This document shows, one piece after another, positions 8,040 to 16,105 of a stretch of DNA of 41,492 nucleotides; position 1 is the stretch's first letter; every line of letters starts with the position of its first letter. Under the pieces are notes generated by a model that searched no databases, was not told where the DNA came from, and saw nothing but the letters and a program-made list of their open reading frames with translations. The position numbers and the translations under genes are program-made. The DNA is from an uncultured Christensenella sp. (lineage in GTDB: Bacteria; Bacillota; Clostridia; Christensenellales; UBA1242), in NCBI GenBank assembly GCA_905195085.1, contig CAJJUK010000008.1, forward strand, positions 1 to 41,492, read 5' to 3'.

Positions 8040-9176
8040 GTGGCAAATAAAGATTATTATGAAATTTTGGGTGTAAGCAAGAATGCGGATGCGGACGAAA
8101 TCAAGTCCGCATATCGTAGACTTGCAAAAAAATATCACCCTGATTTGAATAAAGCACCTGAAGCCGCAGAAAAATTTAAGGAAATCAATGAGGCCTATGA
8201 AGTCTTGAGTGACGATAGAAAACGTGCAAACTATGACCAATATGGCTCTGCAGATGGTCCACAATTTGGTGGTGGAGCAAGTGGGGCAAGTGATTTCAGT
8301 GATTTCTTTGGCGGTGGTCAAGGGTTTGGTGGTTTTTCTGATATCTTTTCCGATATTTTCTCTGCTTTTGGTGGTGGAGAAAGACGAAGTGGTCGTGTTT
8401 CAGAGCGTGGCTCTGACATCAACATCGCCATGAATTTAAGTTTTGACGAAGCAATTTTTGGTTGTGAGAAGATTATTTCTTTTAATCGTGTTGAAACTTG
8501 CTCGAAATGTTCTGGGACTGGTGCAAAAAACGGAAGAGAATTCACAACTTGTCCTGATTGTAAAGGGGCTGGTAGAGTGAGAATTCAACAAAACACCATG
8601 TTTGGAACAACAATCAGAGAATCTGTTTGTCCTCGTTGTGGAGGGACAGGCAAGATGATCAAAGAAAGATGCGAAGAATGTTCTGGAAAAGGATATAAGA
8701 AAGTTCCTGCTCAAGTTCATTGCAAAGTTCCTGCGGGAATTGATGATGGTCAAACAATCAGAATGAAAGGCGAAGGAAATGCTCCAGCAGGTCAAGGAAT
8801 CAGCGGAGATTTAAACATCAAAGTTTCTGTTTCATCTCATCCAATTTTCAAAAGAAATGGGTTTGATTTGTTCTATGATATGGCTGTTCCTTTCACAACT
8901 TGTTTGCTTGGTGGAAAGATTGAAATTCCACTCACCAGGGGAACAAAAATTGTGAAACTTGAAGAAGGGACAAAAAATGGAACGGTGCTTAGAGTCAAGG
9001 GTGAGGGTGTCAAACGCCTTAACTCAGATAAAAAAGGTGATTTGGTTGTCACAATCAAAAGTGAAATACCAAAAAATCTCAGCAAAAAAGCAAAATCAGT
9101 TTTGCAAGAATTGGAAAGCAAATTCACAGAAGATGATTATCCAGAAACAAAGAAGTTCAAAAGCAAAATCAAATAA
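8040..9176 (+). CDS. dnaJ: Chaperone protein DnaJ (Hsp40, type I)
   Basis: The 378-residue protein starts at GTG 8040 behind AAAAGGAAAA. The J domain carries HPD at residues 33-35. A Gly/Phe-rich region follows, then four zinc-finger repeats (CSKCSGTG, CPDCKGAG, CPRCGGTG, CEECSGKG) and the C-terminal substrate domains. It delivers clients to DnaK and triggers ATP hydrolysis. It is the last heat-shock gene of the operon; the terminator at 9175-9206 follows directly, so the usual downstream prmA is not part of this unit. Confidence 0.98.
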   Translation: MANKDYYEILGVSKNADADEIKSAYRRLAKKYHPDLNKAPEAAEKFKEINEAYEVLSDDRKRANYDQYGSADGPQFGGGASGASDFSDFFGGGQGFGGFSDIFSDIFSAFGGGERRSGRVSERGSDINIAMNLSFDEAIFGCEKIISFNRVETCSKCSGTGAKNGREFTTCPDCKGAGRVRIQQNTMFGTTIRESVCPRCGGTGKMIKERCEECSGKGYKKVPAQVHCKVPAGIDDGQTIRMKGEGNAPAGQGISGDLNIKVSVSSHPIFKRNGFDLFYDMAVPFTTCLLGGKIEIPLTRGTKIVKLEEGTKNGTVLRVKGEGVKRLNSDKKGDLVVTIKSEIPKNLSKKAKSVLQELESKFTEDDYPETKKFKSKIK

Positions 9177-9206
9177 AAAAGAGAGAGGTTGTCTCTCTTT
9201 TTTTTG
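9175..9206. terminator. Bidirectional terminator after dnaJ
   Basis: AGAGAG and CTCTCT pair around GTTGT, with A-run and T-run flanks on opposite sides. It can end both dnaJ and the convergent regulator gene. Confidence 0.8.
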
Positions 9207-9213
9207 TTGCAAA

Positions 9214-9642
9214 TTATTCATGTTCCAACAAATCATCAACACCACAGCCGAGATAGTCGGAAATGGCAATCACAGTTGAAAATTTTGGAGTTGCTCCATT
9301 TTTCCATTTTGTTACATTATTTTCTGCAATATTTATCTCTTTTGATATCCTATAGTTAGAGACATTATAAGCCTTTAATATTTTTCTATAAATAGAATGA
9401 AAGTTGTTTTGGACTTCTTTATATGGTTTAAAAACATTAGTATCAACATTTCCCAAAATATAATCTAATGATAACTTCAAGAAATTTGCAATTTTTATTG
9501 CATTAATTAATGATGGACAATATGTCGAAAAATTATAAAATGTGTCTTTTTTCAAGACATTATTTTCTTCTAAGTCCTTTATTGTCAAATTTCTTTCTTC
9601 TAAAGCTTCTTTGAAGATTTCAAAATAGTTCCTTTCTTTCAT
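9214..9642 (-). CDS. Regulator with two Cro/CI-type HTH domains
   Basis: The 142-residue protein seems to hold two helix-turn-helix domains: a divergent one (residues 5-66, with 'LKKDTFYNFS' and 'AIKIANFLKLSLDYILG') and a clearer XRE domain at 85-140 (NYRISKEINIAENNVTKWKNG ... CGVDDLLEHE). No effector or protease domain is visible. It is divergent from the small protein gene at 9748, with a promoter and a possible operator in between, so control of that gene and of itself is likely. It is inserted between dnaJ and rsmE where many Bacillota carry prmA, and may be a remnant of a mobile element. Confidence 0.75.
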   Translation of the reverse strand: MKERNYFEIFKEALEERNLTIKDLEENNVLKKDTFYNFSTYCPSLINAIKIANFLKLSLDYILGNVDTNVFKPYKEVQNNFHSIYRKILKAYNVSNYRISKEINIAENNVTKWKNGATPKFSTVIAISDYLGCGVDDLLEHE

Positions 9643-9675
9643 ATTAATAAAATTTTAGGACTAAAGTAGGGTAAT

Positions 9676-9709
9676 TTACTTGCAGTGGTAGTAAGTTATG
9701 GTATATAAT
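9676..9709 (+). promoter_or_regulatory. Promoter and possible operator
   Basis: TTGCAG (9680-9685) and TATAAT (9704-9709), 18 bp apart, could drive the small gene at 9748. The -35 box lies within an inverted repeat TTACT-N9-AGTAA (9676-9694), a plausible operator for the divergent HTH regulator. Confidence 0.5.
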
Positions 9710-9747
9710 TACAATGCCCACTAAAATTATTTTTATAAGGAGTTTTT

Positions 9748-10002
9748 ATGAAGAAAAAAATTGATGCTGTTGAAATGTTGTTGAATGAATTTAATGGAAG
9801 AGTTCCTGATGACAGGGAGAAACTTTTTGAAGATACCAAAAACAAATTGGAAAGTGAATTTGTTTCTTCTTTGAACAATTCTCAAAAGCAAAAATATAAC
9901 CGTTTGTGCGACGAATTTTATCGTTGTGAAATGTTCCATGATCGCATTTTGATTGAATTTGTTTTGTCCTTTATAGGCTCAATTTTGAACGGCGGGCACT
10001 AA
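9748..10002 (+). CDS. Small all-helical protein, paralogue of the 13115-13378 product
   Basis: The 84-residue product follows ATAAGGAG. It has no membrane segment and reads as helical throughout. It aligns with the product at 13115-13378: shared KI..V near the start, LE..F...L...QK..YN in the middle and VL.FI.SI near the end. I do not know its function; in shape it resembles the small DUF6809-type proteins of Clostridia. It is divergent from a Cro/CI-type regulator, as is its paralogue. Confidence 0.65.
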   Translation: MKKKIDAVEMLLNEFNGRVPDDREKLFEDTKNKLESEFVSSLNNSQKQKYNRLCDEFYRCEMFHDRILIEFVLSFIGSILNGGH

Positions 10003-10037
10003 GATTTTCATTCTTTTCCCTTTTTTATTTATTTTTC

Positions 10038-10067
10038 TTGATTTTTCCTGATTTTTTGTTGTATCAT
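10038..10067 (+). promoter_or_regulatory. rsmE promoter
   Basis: TTGATT (10038-10043), an 18-bp spacer and TATCAT (10062-10067) lie just ahead of the GAGGT ribosome binding site of rsmE. Confidence 0.5.
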
Positions 10068-10085
10068 AAGTTTAGTGAGGTTGAT

Positions 10086-10790
10086 ATGAAAAGATTTTTC
10101 GGTTCAAGAAAAAATGATTTGGTTTACATTGAAGGAGAAGAATATAATCATCTTAAAAATGTTCTCAGATTGAACATTGGAGATGTTGTTCTTGTCAGTC
10201 TTAATGATGAATATCAATATTCTTGCGAAATCACAAAATTTGAAAAAGGAAAAGCGGTTTGTAAGATTATTGGAAAAGAGGAATGTGTTGGAAATCCTCA
10301 GAAGAATATTGTAATTTTTCAGGCTATCACCAAAAGACCTAAATTTGAATTTATTGTTCAAAAAGCCACAGAAGTTGGCATAACAAAAATCGTTCCTTTT
10401 GTCAGTGATTATGTCATCGCAAAAATGACTGAAAACAAAATGGATAGGTTGCAATCAATTGCTCTCAATGCGTGCAAACAATGTGAAAGAACAATCATGC
10501 CTATCATCGACGAGACAAAAACTGTTGATGATGTCATTGCTGCAATCAAAGATTTTGATGTTGTTTTGTTTGCAAATGAAAGAACTGACAAGGGAGAAAA
10601 AATCAAAGATTTGAGCAAATATAAAAACATCGGAATCATTGTCGGCTCAGAAGGCGGATTTTCTCAGAAAGAAAAAGAAGCATTCATCAAGGCGGGAGCA
10701 GTGTCTATCAGCCTTGGAAGAAGAATTTACAGATGTGAAACCGCTTCTGTTGCTATGATGAGTTTGGTTTCGATTTTGAGTGGAAATTAA
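10086..10790 (+). CDS. rsmE: 16S rRNA m3U1498 methyltransferase RsmE
   Basis: The 234-residue product starts at ATG 10086 (MKRFFGS, the family's usual opening) behind GTGAGGT; the longer frame to 10038 is inside the promoter. It has an N-terminal PUA-like barrel and a SPOUT knot with GSEGGFSQKEKEAF and SLGRRIYRCETASVAMMSL, the SAM-binding signatures. It methylates N3 of U1498 in 16S rRNA. It follows dnaJ in many Bacillota; here a regulator/small protein module lies between. mtaB begins 1 base after its stop. Confidence 0.95.
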   Translation: MKRFFGSRKNDLVYIEGEEYNHLKNVLRLNIGDVVLVSLNDEYQYSCEITKFEKGKAVCKIIGKEECVGNPQKNIVIFQAITKRPKFEFIVQKATEVGITKIVPFVSDYVIAKMTENKMDRLQSIALNACKQCERTIMPIIDETKTVDDVIAAIKDFDVVLFANERTDKGEKIKDLSKYKNIGIIVGSEGGFSQKEKEAFIKAGAVSISLGRRIYRCETASVAMMSLVSILSGN

Positions 10791-10791
10791 T

Positions 10792-12057
10792 ATGAAAATT
10801 GCAGTTTTAACATTGGGTTGCAAAGTTAACAAATATGAGAGCGATGCTCTCATTTTTGAATTAAAAAACAGAGGTTTTGAGGCAACCGACAAACTTGAAG
10901 AAGCAGATGCATACATAATCAACACTTGTGCTGTGACAAATGAAGCGGAGAAAAAATCAAGACAAATGCTTGAACGTGCAAGAAAATTCAACCCTGACGC
11001 ACAGATTTATGTCATGGGGTGTGCAAGTCAAAACAAACCGATTCAGTTTGAAGAAAAGGGTGCAAAATTTGTTATCGGAACAGCAGGAAAGAAAAAACTT
11101 TTGGATAATCTTGAAAAACAAGGAGAATTGCTTTTTGAACTTCCAAAGGAATATGAAGATGACCTGTTTTCTGCTCAGACACTCTCAAGAGCATTCATAA
11201 AAATTCAAGATGGTTGTGACCATTTTTGCACATACTGTTTGATTCCATATCTTCGTGGAAGAAGCAGGTCGAGAAGCGAGACAAGCATAATTACGGAAGT
11301 TGAAAAGTTGCCAGAAGATGTCAAAGAAATTGTGCTTGTTGGAATTGATGTTTCGGACTTTAAGATTGACGGTAAAAAGGGACTTGGGAAATTGCTTTCT
11401 GATTTGGACAAATATGGTAAGCGTTTGCGTCTTTCTTCAATGGAAGACAATTTGATTGATGAAGAATTTTTGAAAACGCTTTCTGGGCTTAAGAATTTTT
11501 GTCCGCACTTTCATCTTTCGCTTCAAAGCGGTTCAGACAATGTCTTGAAGAAGATGAACAGACACTATTCGACAATGGACTTTGAAAACAGCGTCAATTT
11601 GATTAGAAAATATTTCCCTTTGGCTGGAATCACAACAGATGTTATTGTTGGTTTTCCAACTGAAACAGAAGAAGATTTTGAAGATACTTTGAAATTTGTC
11701 GAAAAAATCAGATTTTCACAGTTGCACATATTTCCATATTCAAAAAGAAATGGAACTGTGGCATCAAAACTTTACAAAGATTTGCCAGGGCAAGTTAAGA
11801 AAGAGCGTTTGAAACGTTTGGAAACTCTTGGCAAAAAACTTAAGAATGAATTCATCTTGCAAAACTCAAGTGGAAAAGTTTTGATTGAAGAAAAAAATGT
11901 AGAATTTTTTGAAGGTTACACCGAAAATTATATCAAATGCTATATTAAAGCAAAAACGAATATGCATGTTGGTGATGTTATTGATGTAAAACTTATCAAA
12001 CCTTTTAAGGACGGAGCAATGGCAGATGTTTTTGAAACTTGCAAGGAGAGTGATTAG
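10792..12057 (+). CDS. mtaB: tRNA ms2t6A methylthiotransferase MtaB
   Basis: The radical-SAM enzyme of 421 residues starts MKIAVLTLGCKVNKYES at ATG 10792; GTG at 10780 would overlap rsmE and is less likely. The N-terminal UPF0004 domain holds the second cluster's Cys residues, the radical SAM domain carries CDHFCTYC, and a TRAM domain closes the protein. It adds methylthio to t6A37 of tRNAs reading ANN codons. The order rsmE-mtaB-rpsU is that of B. subtilis yqeU-yqeV-rpsU. Confidence 0.94.
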   Translation: MKIAVLTLGCKVNKYESDALIFELKNRGFEATDKLEEADAYIINTCAVTNEAEKKSRQMLERARKFNPDAQIYVMGCASQNKPIQFEEKGAKFVIGTAGKKKLLDNLEKQGELLFELPKEYEDDLFSAQTLSRAFIKIQDGCDHFCTYCLIPYLRGRSRSRSETSIITEVEKLPEDVKEIVLVGIDVSDFKIDGKKGLGKLLSDLDKYGKRLRLSSMEDNLIDEEFLKTLSGLKNFCPHFHLSLQSGSDNVLKKMNRHYSTMDFENSVNLIRKYFPLAGITTDVIVGFPTETEEDFEDTLKFVEKIRFSQLHIFPYSKRNGTVASKLYKDLPGQVKKERLKRLETLGKKLKNEFILQNSSGKVLIEEKNVEFFEGYTENYIKCYIKAKTNMHVGDVIDVKLIKPFKDGAMADVFETCKESD

Positions 12058-12059
12058 TT

Positions 12060-12815
12060 ATGTCATTTATTGATTGGCTTTATGGGAATGGTGGTATTCC
12101 TGGAGATTATGATTATACAATGATACATTTTGTTTCAGTTGGAGTGATTTTTGTTCTTACTGTTATTTTGGCGATTATTGCTGGAAGTAAAAAGATCAGT
12201 GACAGAGCAAAAAGGATTATTCTGATTTGTATTTCTGTTTTTCAATTGACATTTGAAGTTGTTTGGAGAATTGTATATCTTTGTCGAGGAGATGATTTTT
12301 GGTCACTTTGGCCATTCTATGTTTGCAATTTGAATGGAATTTTGCTTCCAATTGCTGCATTAACAAACAACAAAATCATGAAAGAAATGTTTTATGTTTT
12401 TGGCTTTGTCGGAGGAATTTTGACTTTCATAATGCCTCAAGGAATTTTCTATAATGCCTATTTCAATTTTCCAATTCTTAAAAGTCTTTTGCAACATACT
12501 GCACTTGTGTTCATCCCTGTATTTGAATTTGTCAGTGGAACATTTCGCCCGTCAATCAAAAATTGTTGGTTGGCACTCGTAGGTATGCTTATTCATGTTG
12601 CAAACTCACTTGGAATGTCTGCACTTTTGGGCTATCCTGGAGATTATCTATATTTCAACAGCGGACTTCCTTTTGTGATTCCTGGTGTGCCAGGTTGGCT
12701 TGTTATGTCCATCACGGCAGTTCTTGTTGTTATGATTGTTTATATCTGCCTTGATTTCAAAAATGTTTTTTTGAGAAAAAGACAAAAAGTTTTGAGCGAA
12801 AAAACCAACCCTTAA
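12060..12815 (+). CDS. YwaF/TMEM164-family membrane protein
   Basis: The 251-residue integral membrane protein has about six to seven hydrophobic segments. Features are those of the YwaF (TIGR02206) family: a Cys in the motif WPFYVCNLNG, a following LLPIAALT segment, and a His in LLQHTALVF. The human relative TMEM164 is a Cys-dependent acyltransferase acting on ether phospholipids, so a lipid role is conceivable, but bacterial members are uncharacterised. It starts 2 bases after mtaB and its stop lies next to a weak terminator, so it is the last gene of the rsmE unit. Confidence 0.82.
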   Translation: MSFIDWLYGNGGIPGDYDYTMIHFVSVGVIFVLTVILAIIAGSKKISDRAKRIILICISVFQLTFEVVWRIVYLCRGDDFWSLWPFYVCNLNGILLPIAALTNNKIMKEMFYVFGFVGGILTFIMPQGIFYNAYFNFPILKSLLQHTALVFIPVFEFVSGTFRPSIKNCWLALVGMLIHVANSLGMSALLGYPGDYLYFNSGLPFVIPGVPGWLVMSITAVLVVMIVYICLDFKNVFLRKRQKVLSEKTNP

Positions 12816-12826
12816 TTTTGGTTTTA
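12801..12826 (+). terminator. Weak AT-rich terminator
   Basis: AAAACCAA (12801-12808) pairs with TTGGTTTT (12818-12825). The hairpin contains the preceding stop codon and has only a short T-run, so termination is probably partial. Confidence 0.5.
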
Positions 12827-12831
12827 AATGC

Positions 12832-12860
12832 TTGACAATTGTCATATAGTATGCTATAAT
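12832..12860 (+). promoter_or_regulatory. rpsU promoter
   Basis: Perfect TTGACA (12832-12837), 17-bp spacer and perfect TATAAT (12855-12860) with TG one base upstream: a strong sigma-A promoter with extended -10. Confidence 0.92.
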
Positions 12861-12896
12861 CATGCAGAAAATTGACCTTGAAAGGTGGTGAGAAAG

Positions 12897-13079
12897 TTGA
12901 CAACAGTTAAAGTAGGCGAGAACGAATCTCTTGAAAGCGCTTTGAAACGTTTTAAAAGAAAATGCCAAAAAGACGGCATTATCGGTGATATAAGAAAAAA
13001 AGAAGCATACGACAAACCTAGCGTTGCAAGAAAAAAGAAAAGCGAACAAGCAAGAAAAAGAGCAAGAAAAAGAGGTTAA
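12897..13079 (+). CDS. rpsU: 30S ribosomal protein S21
   Basis: The 60-residue S21 starts at TTG 12897, giving TTVKVGENESLESALKRFKR after the initiator, as in other S21. The site AAAGGTGGT at 12881-12889 sits at ideal distance from this TTG and too close to the GTG at 12885, which settles the start. The C-terminus is very basic (KKKSEQARKRARKRG). It binds the 30S platform near the anti-Shine-Dalgarno. It has its own strong promoter and terminator. Confidence 0.95.
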   Translation: MTTVKVGENESLESALKRFKRKCQKDGIIGDIRKKEAYDKPSVARKKKSEQARKRARKRG

Positions 13080-13087
13080 TAAAAATT

Positions 13088-13116
13088 AAAACAGACCAAT
13101 TTTGGTCTGTTTTTTT
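13088..13116. terminator. rpsU terminator (bidirectional)
   Basis: AAACAGACCAA pairs perfectly with TTGGTCTGTTT and is followed by a T-run. A-rich sequence on the other side lets it serve the convergent small gene too. Confidence 0.9.
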
Positions 13117-13378
13117 AATCAAAATAAATTCTTGTGTTGTCACGGGTTTGGTAGATTGAAGAGATGAAATCTAGGACATATTGAATGATTTCCATTTCAA
13201 CTACAAAAGATTTAAATCGCTTTTCTGAATTTATTTGATTATACAATGATTTTTGTTGTGGCGTTAAATTTTGATAAAATTGTTCTTCCAATTGAGATTT
13301 TTGATTTTTTTCATCAAATTTTTTTGATTTTTTAAATTGTTCATGAATAACTTGCACAAGATTTATTTTGTTTCTCAT
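13115..13378 (-). CDS. Small all-helical protein, paralogue of the 9748-10002 product
   Basis: The 87-residue product starts at ATG 13378 behind AAAAGGAG. It is Lys/Gln/Glu-rich and helical, with no membrane segment, and aligns with the product at 9748 over its whole length (LEEQFYQNL, QQKSLYN, YVLDFISSI). Function unknown. It is divergent from the Cro/CI-type regulator pair at 13487 and 13695, repeating the arrangement seen at 9.2-10.0 kb. Confidence 0.65.
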   Translation of the reverse strand: MRNKINLVQVIHEQFKKSKKFDEKNQKSQLEEQFYQNLTPQQKSLYNQINSEKRFKSFVVEMEIIQYVLDFISSIYQTRDNTRIYFD

Positions 13379-13425
13379 ATTTATTTTTCTCCTTTTATAT
13401 CATGTTTACATTATATAATTTATAA

Positions 13426-13455
13426 GTCTATATGTCAAACATAATTTGTCTATAT
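13426..13455. repeat. Direct repeat, possible operator
   Basis: GTCTATAT occurs at 13426-13433 and again at 13448-13455, 22 bp apart (about two helical turns), between the divergent small protein and regulator genes. The second copy overlaps a TTGTCT -35 candidate (13446-13451) with TATTAT at 13468-13473. It is a reasonable binding site for the neighbouring HTH proteins. Confidence 0.4.
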
Positions 13456-13486
13456 AATCTAATCATATATTATGTAGAGGTAAGGT

Positions 13487-13684
13487 ATGATTAGATTAAG
13501 AGTGTTGGAAATATTAAAAGAGAAAGGAAAAACAAAATATTGGCTTTACAATCAGATGAATATGAGTTATCAAAATTTTAATAAAATGGTTAATAATGAG
13601 ACCAAAGGCATCAGGTATGAAAACTTAGAACTTTTATGTGAAATTTTAGAATGTGGGATTGACGATTTATTTGAAATAAATTAA
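13487..13684 (+). CDS. Small Cro/CI-type HTH regulator
   Basis: The 65-residue protein is a single XRE helix-turn-helix domain (IRLRVLEILKEKGKTKYWL ... LELLCEILECGIDDLFEIN) of the YozG-like type, with no other domain. The start ATG follows AGAGGTAAGGT. It probably acts as a dimeric repressor of nearby promoters (inference). A second HTH gene follows 10 bp downstream, so the two are co-transcribed. Confidence 0.85.
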   Translation: MIRLRVLEILKEKGKTKYWLYNQMNMSYQNFNKMVNNETKGIRYENLELLCEILECGIDDLFEIN

Positions 13685-13694
13685 AGATACAACT

Positions 13695-13901
13695 ATGAAA
13701 AGAAAGTTTGCAGAAAGATTGAATGAATTGAGAACTGAACAGAACCTATCTTTTGAAAAATTGAGCAAGTTGGTGGGTTTAAGTTCTTCTGCGCTTTGTG
13801 GTTGGGAGAATGGTGTTAATGATATAACAAGTGACAATTTGATTATTCTAGCAAAATTTTTCAAAGTTTCGACTGATTATTTATTAGGACTGGTAGATTA
13901 A
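13695..13901 (+). CDS. Small Cro/CI-type HTH regulator
   Basis: The 68-residue protein is a compact HTH_3 domain: FAERLNELRTEQNLSFEKL, recognition region GLSSSALCGWENG and the family ending VSTDYLLGLVD. The ribosome binding site is weak, so translation may depend on coupling to the HTH gene 10 bp upstream. Two successive HTH regulators beside a divergent small protein recall the switch region of an integrated element, but no integrase or other phage gene is present. Confidence 0.87.
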   Translation: MKRKFAERLNELRTEQNLSFEKLSKLVGLSSSALCGWENGVNDITSDNLIILAKFFKVSTDYLLGLVD

Positions 13902-13913
13902 TTTATAAACATT

Positions 13914-13937
13914 CAAGCAGGTAATACCTGCTTTTTC
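13914..13937 (+). terminator. Intrinsic terminator
   Basis: AAGCAGGTA pairs with TACCTGCTT over a minimal loop and is followed by TTTC. It ends the HTH pair. Confidence 0.75.
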
Positions 13938-13939
13938 TT

Positions 13940-13968
13940 TTGTTATTTTTTCTCTTTTATGGTAAAAT
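13940..13968 (+). promoter_or_regulatory. pcrA promoter
   Basis: TTGTTA (13940-13945), 17 bp and TAAAAT (13963-13968) with TG one base before it. The expected transcription start falls at about 13975, one base before the pcrA ATG. Confidence 0.6.
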
Positions 13969-13975
13969 GTTTTTT

Positions 13976-16105
13976 ATGAATGGCTATGATTTAAATTCTC
14001 TTAACGAAGAACAAAAAAAAGCACTTTTGCAAACTGATGGAGTGGTTTTGGTTACTGCTGGGGCAGGCAGTGGCAAGACCAGACTTTTGACACACAGAAT
14101 TTGCTATTTGATTGAACAGGGAGTTTCTCCTTACAACATTTTGGCCATCACTTTCACAAACAAGGCAACCAACGAAATGAAAGAAAGAGTGGCGAAAATG
14201 TGTGACCGCAATGTTTGGATTTCCACTTTCCATTCTATGTGCGTGAGAATTTTGAGAGAAAATATTGAGTTTCTTGACGGATATGACAAAAACTTCACAA
14301 TCATTGCTGAAGCGGACAGAGATAAGATTTTGAAAGACCTTTTGAAAAAAAACAACCTTCAAGATGACGAACTTTCAAGAGTGGAAGGGCACCTTGACAA
14401 CATCAAAAACAAGGGACTTGATATTGATGAATATTTCTTGTCTTTGCAGGAATTTGGAAACAAAACCGATTTAAAAAACGATCAAAAAATATGTTGGCAA
14501 TATGAAGAATATTTGCAAAAAAATAATGCTCTTGATTTTGACGATTTGCTCAATAAGACACTGTTTTTGTTTATAAACTACAAAAATGTTCTTGACCGTT
14601 ATGCAGACAGATTTCATTACATTTTGGTTGACGAATTTCAAGACACAAACCTTGTGCAATACAAGCTCATCAAATTACTCGCAAGTAAACATAAAAACTT
14701 GTTTGTGGTCGGAGATGAGGACCAATGCATCTATTCTTGGAGAGGGGCAAACTTTCACAACATCTTCAATTTGAAAAACGATTTTGAAGATGTCAAAACC
14801 TTCAAACTTGAAAGAAATTATCGTTCAACAAAAAACATTTTGACATTGGCAAACAATGTCATTGCAAACAACAATGAGCGTTTGAAAAAGAACCTTTGGA
14901 CAGACAAAGAAGATGGTGCGGCACCAGTCATTTACACCGCTTTTGATGAGAGAGATGAAGCAATGTTTGTTGCTCGCACAATTGAAGAATTGGTCGACCA
15001 GGGATACACTTACAATGACTTTGCGGTTTTGATGCGTATCAATGCTCTTTCTCGTCCTATTGAAGAAGGACTTATGATGTCACAAATTCCTTACAAACTC
15101 TATGGCGGATTTAAGTTTTATGAAAGAGCGGAAATCAAAATGATTTTGTCCTATCTTTCGGTTTTCGTCAATCCAAAAGATGAGATTTCACTTTTCAAAA
15201 TCATCAACTTTCCAAAGCGTGGAATTGGTGATGTTGCAATCTCAAACTTGCAAAATGAAGCAGAAGACAAGACAGTTTTGGAATACCTTTTGAGTGACAA
15301 GTTCAAGTTTTCAAAATACCATTCCAAACTTGAACATTTTGTTGAAAACATCAAATCTTTGCGTGAAGAACTTGACGTCATTCCGCTTGCTGATTTTGTT
15401 GAAAAAGTGGTCAAGGTTTTCAAAATCAGAGAGGCGTATACTGGAAAAGATGAAGAAGCAATCAACAAACTTGGCAACATTGACAGTTTGATTTCTGGTG
15501 TTCAAGAGTTTGTTGATGAAAATGGGGAGTGTTCGCTTGCTGACTATCTTGCAAATGTCATGCTCAGAAGTGACAGCGACAACATTCAAGAAAATGGATT
15601 TGTTTCGGTTGCAACAATCCACTCTGTCAAAGGATTGGAGTTTAGGGTTGTTTTTGTCGTTGGTTTGGAAGAAGGGATTTTTCCGCTTTCTAGGGCAATT
15701 TACTCCAACAGTGAAATGGAAGAAGAACGCAGGTTGATGTATGTTGCAATCACAAGGGCGGAAGAAAAGATTTATCTCATTCATGCTTGCAAAAGATATA
15801 TGTATGGCAAAAGCAATTTTCAAGTTGAAAGCAGGTTTTTGAAAGAACTTGGAATTGTTGACAAGAAAAAACCAAAAATCACAGCAGGAGATGATTTTTT
15901 CAGAAAAGAAAAGGAAACTGCCGACGCTTTTGACAGTGGTTTTCATGTTGGCGACAGGGTTTATCTTTCTCGCTATGGAGAAGGCGAAATTGTTGAGGTT
16001 TCTGATGACGGTTTTGTGGGTAAAATAGATTTTGATGATTTTGGCATCAAAGAAATCATGCTTAATTCCAAAAATCTTGAAAAAGTGGAGGCGGACAATG
16101 GATAA
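13976..16105 (+). CDS. pcrA: ATP-dependent DNA helicase PcrA/UvrD
   Basis: The superfamily 1A helicase has 709 residues from ATG 13976 (MNGYDLNSLNEEQKKAL). Motifs in order: Walker A TAGAGSGKT, VDEFQDTN (motif II), GDEDQCIYSWRGA (III), ERNYRS (IV), TIHSVKGLEF (V) and RRLMYVAITRAEE (VI). The C-terminal GDRVYLSRYGEGEIVEV is the Tudor-like region that contacts RNA polymerase. It unwinds DNA 3'-5' in repair and rolling-circle replication. No Shine-Dalgarno is seen before the ATG, so the mRNA may be nearly leaderless. It overlaps ligA by 8 bases, the usual pcrA-ligA pair. Confidence 0.95.
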   Translation: MNGYDLNSLNEEQKKALLQTDGVVLVTAGAGSGKTRLLTHRICYLIEQGVSPYNILAITFTNKATNEMKERVAKMCDRNVWISTFHSMCVRILRENIEFLDGYDKNFTIIAEADRDKILKDLLKKNNLQDDELSRVEGHLDNIKNKGLDIDEYFLSLQEFGNKTDLKNDQKICWQYEEYLQKNNALDFDDLLNKTLFLFINYKNVLDRYADRFHYILVDEFQDTNLVQYKLIKLLASKHKNLFVVGDEDQCIYSWRGANFHNIFNLKNDFEDVKTFKLERNYRSTKNILTLANNVIANNNERLKKNLWTDKEDGAAPVIYTAFDERDEAMFVARTIEELVDQGYTYNDFAVLMRINALSRPIEEGLMMSQIPYKLYGGFKFYERAEIKMILSYLSVFVNPKDEISLFKIINFPKRGIGDVAISNLQNEAEDKTVLEYLLSDKFKFSKYHSKLEHFVENIKSLREELDVIPLADFVEKVVKVFKIREAYTGKDEEAINKLGNIDSLISGVQEFVDENGECSLADYLANVMLRSDSDNIQENGFVSVATIHSVKGLEFRVVFVVGLEEGIFPLSRAIYSNSEMEEERRLMYVAITRAEEKIYLIHACKRYMYGKSNFQVESRFLKELGIVDKKKPKITAGDDFFRKEKETADAFDSGFHVGDRVYLSRYGEGEIVEVSDDGFVGKIDFDDFGIKEIMLNSKNLEKVEADNG

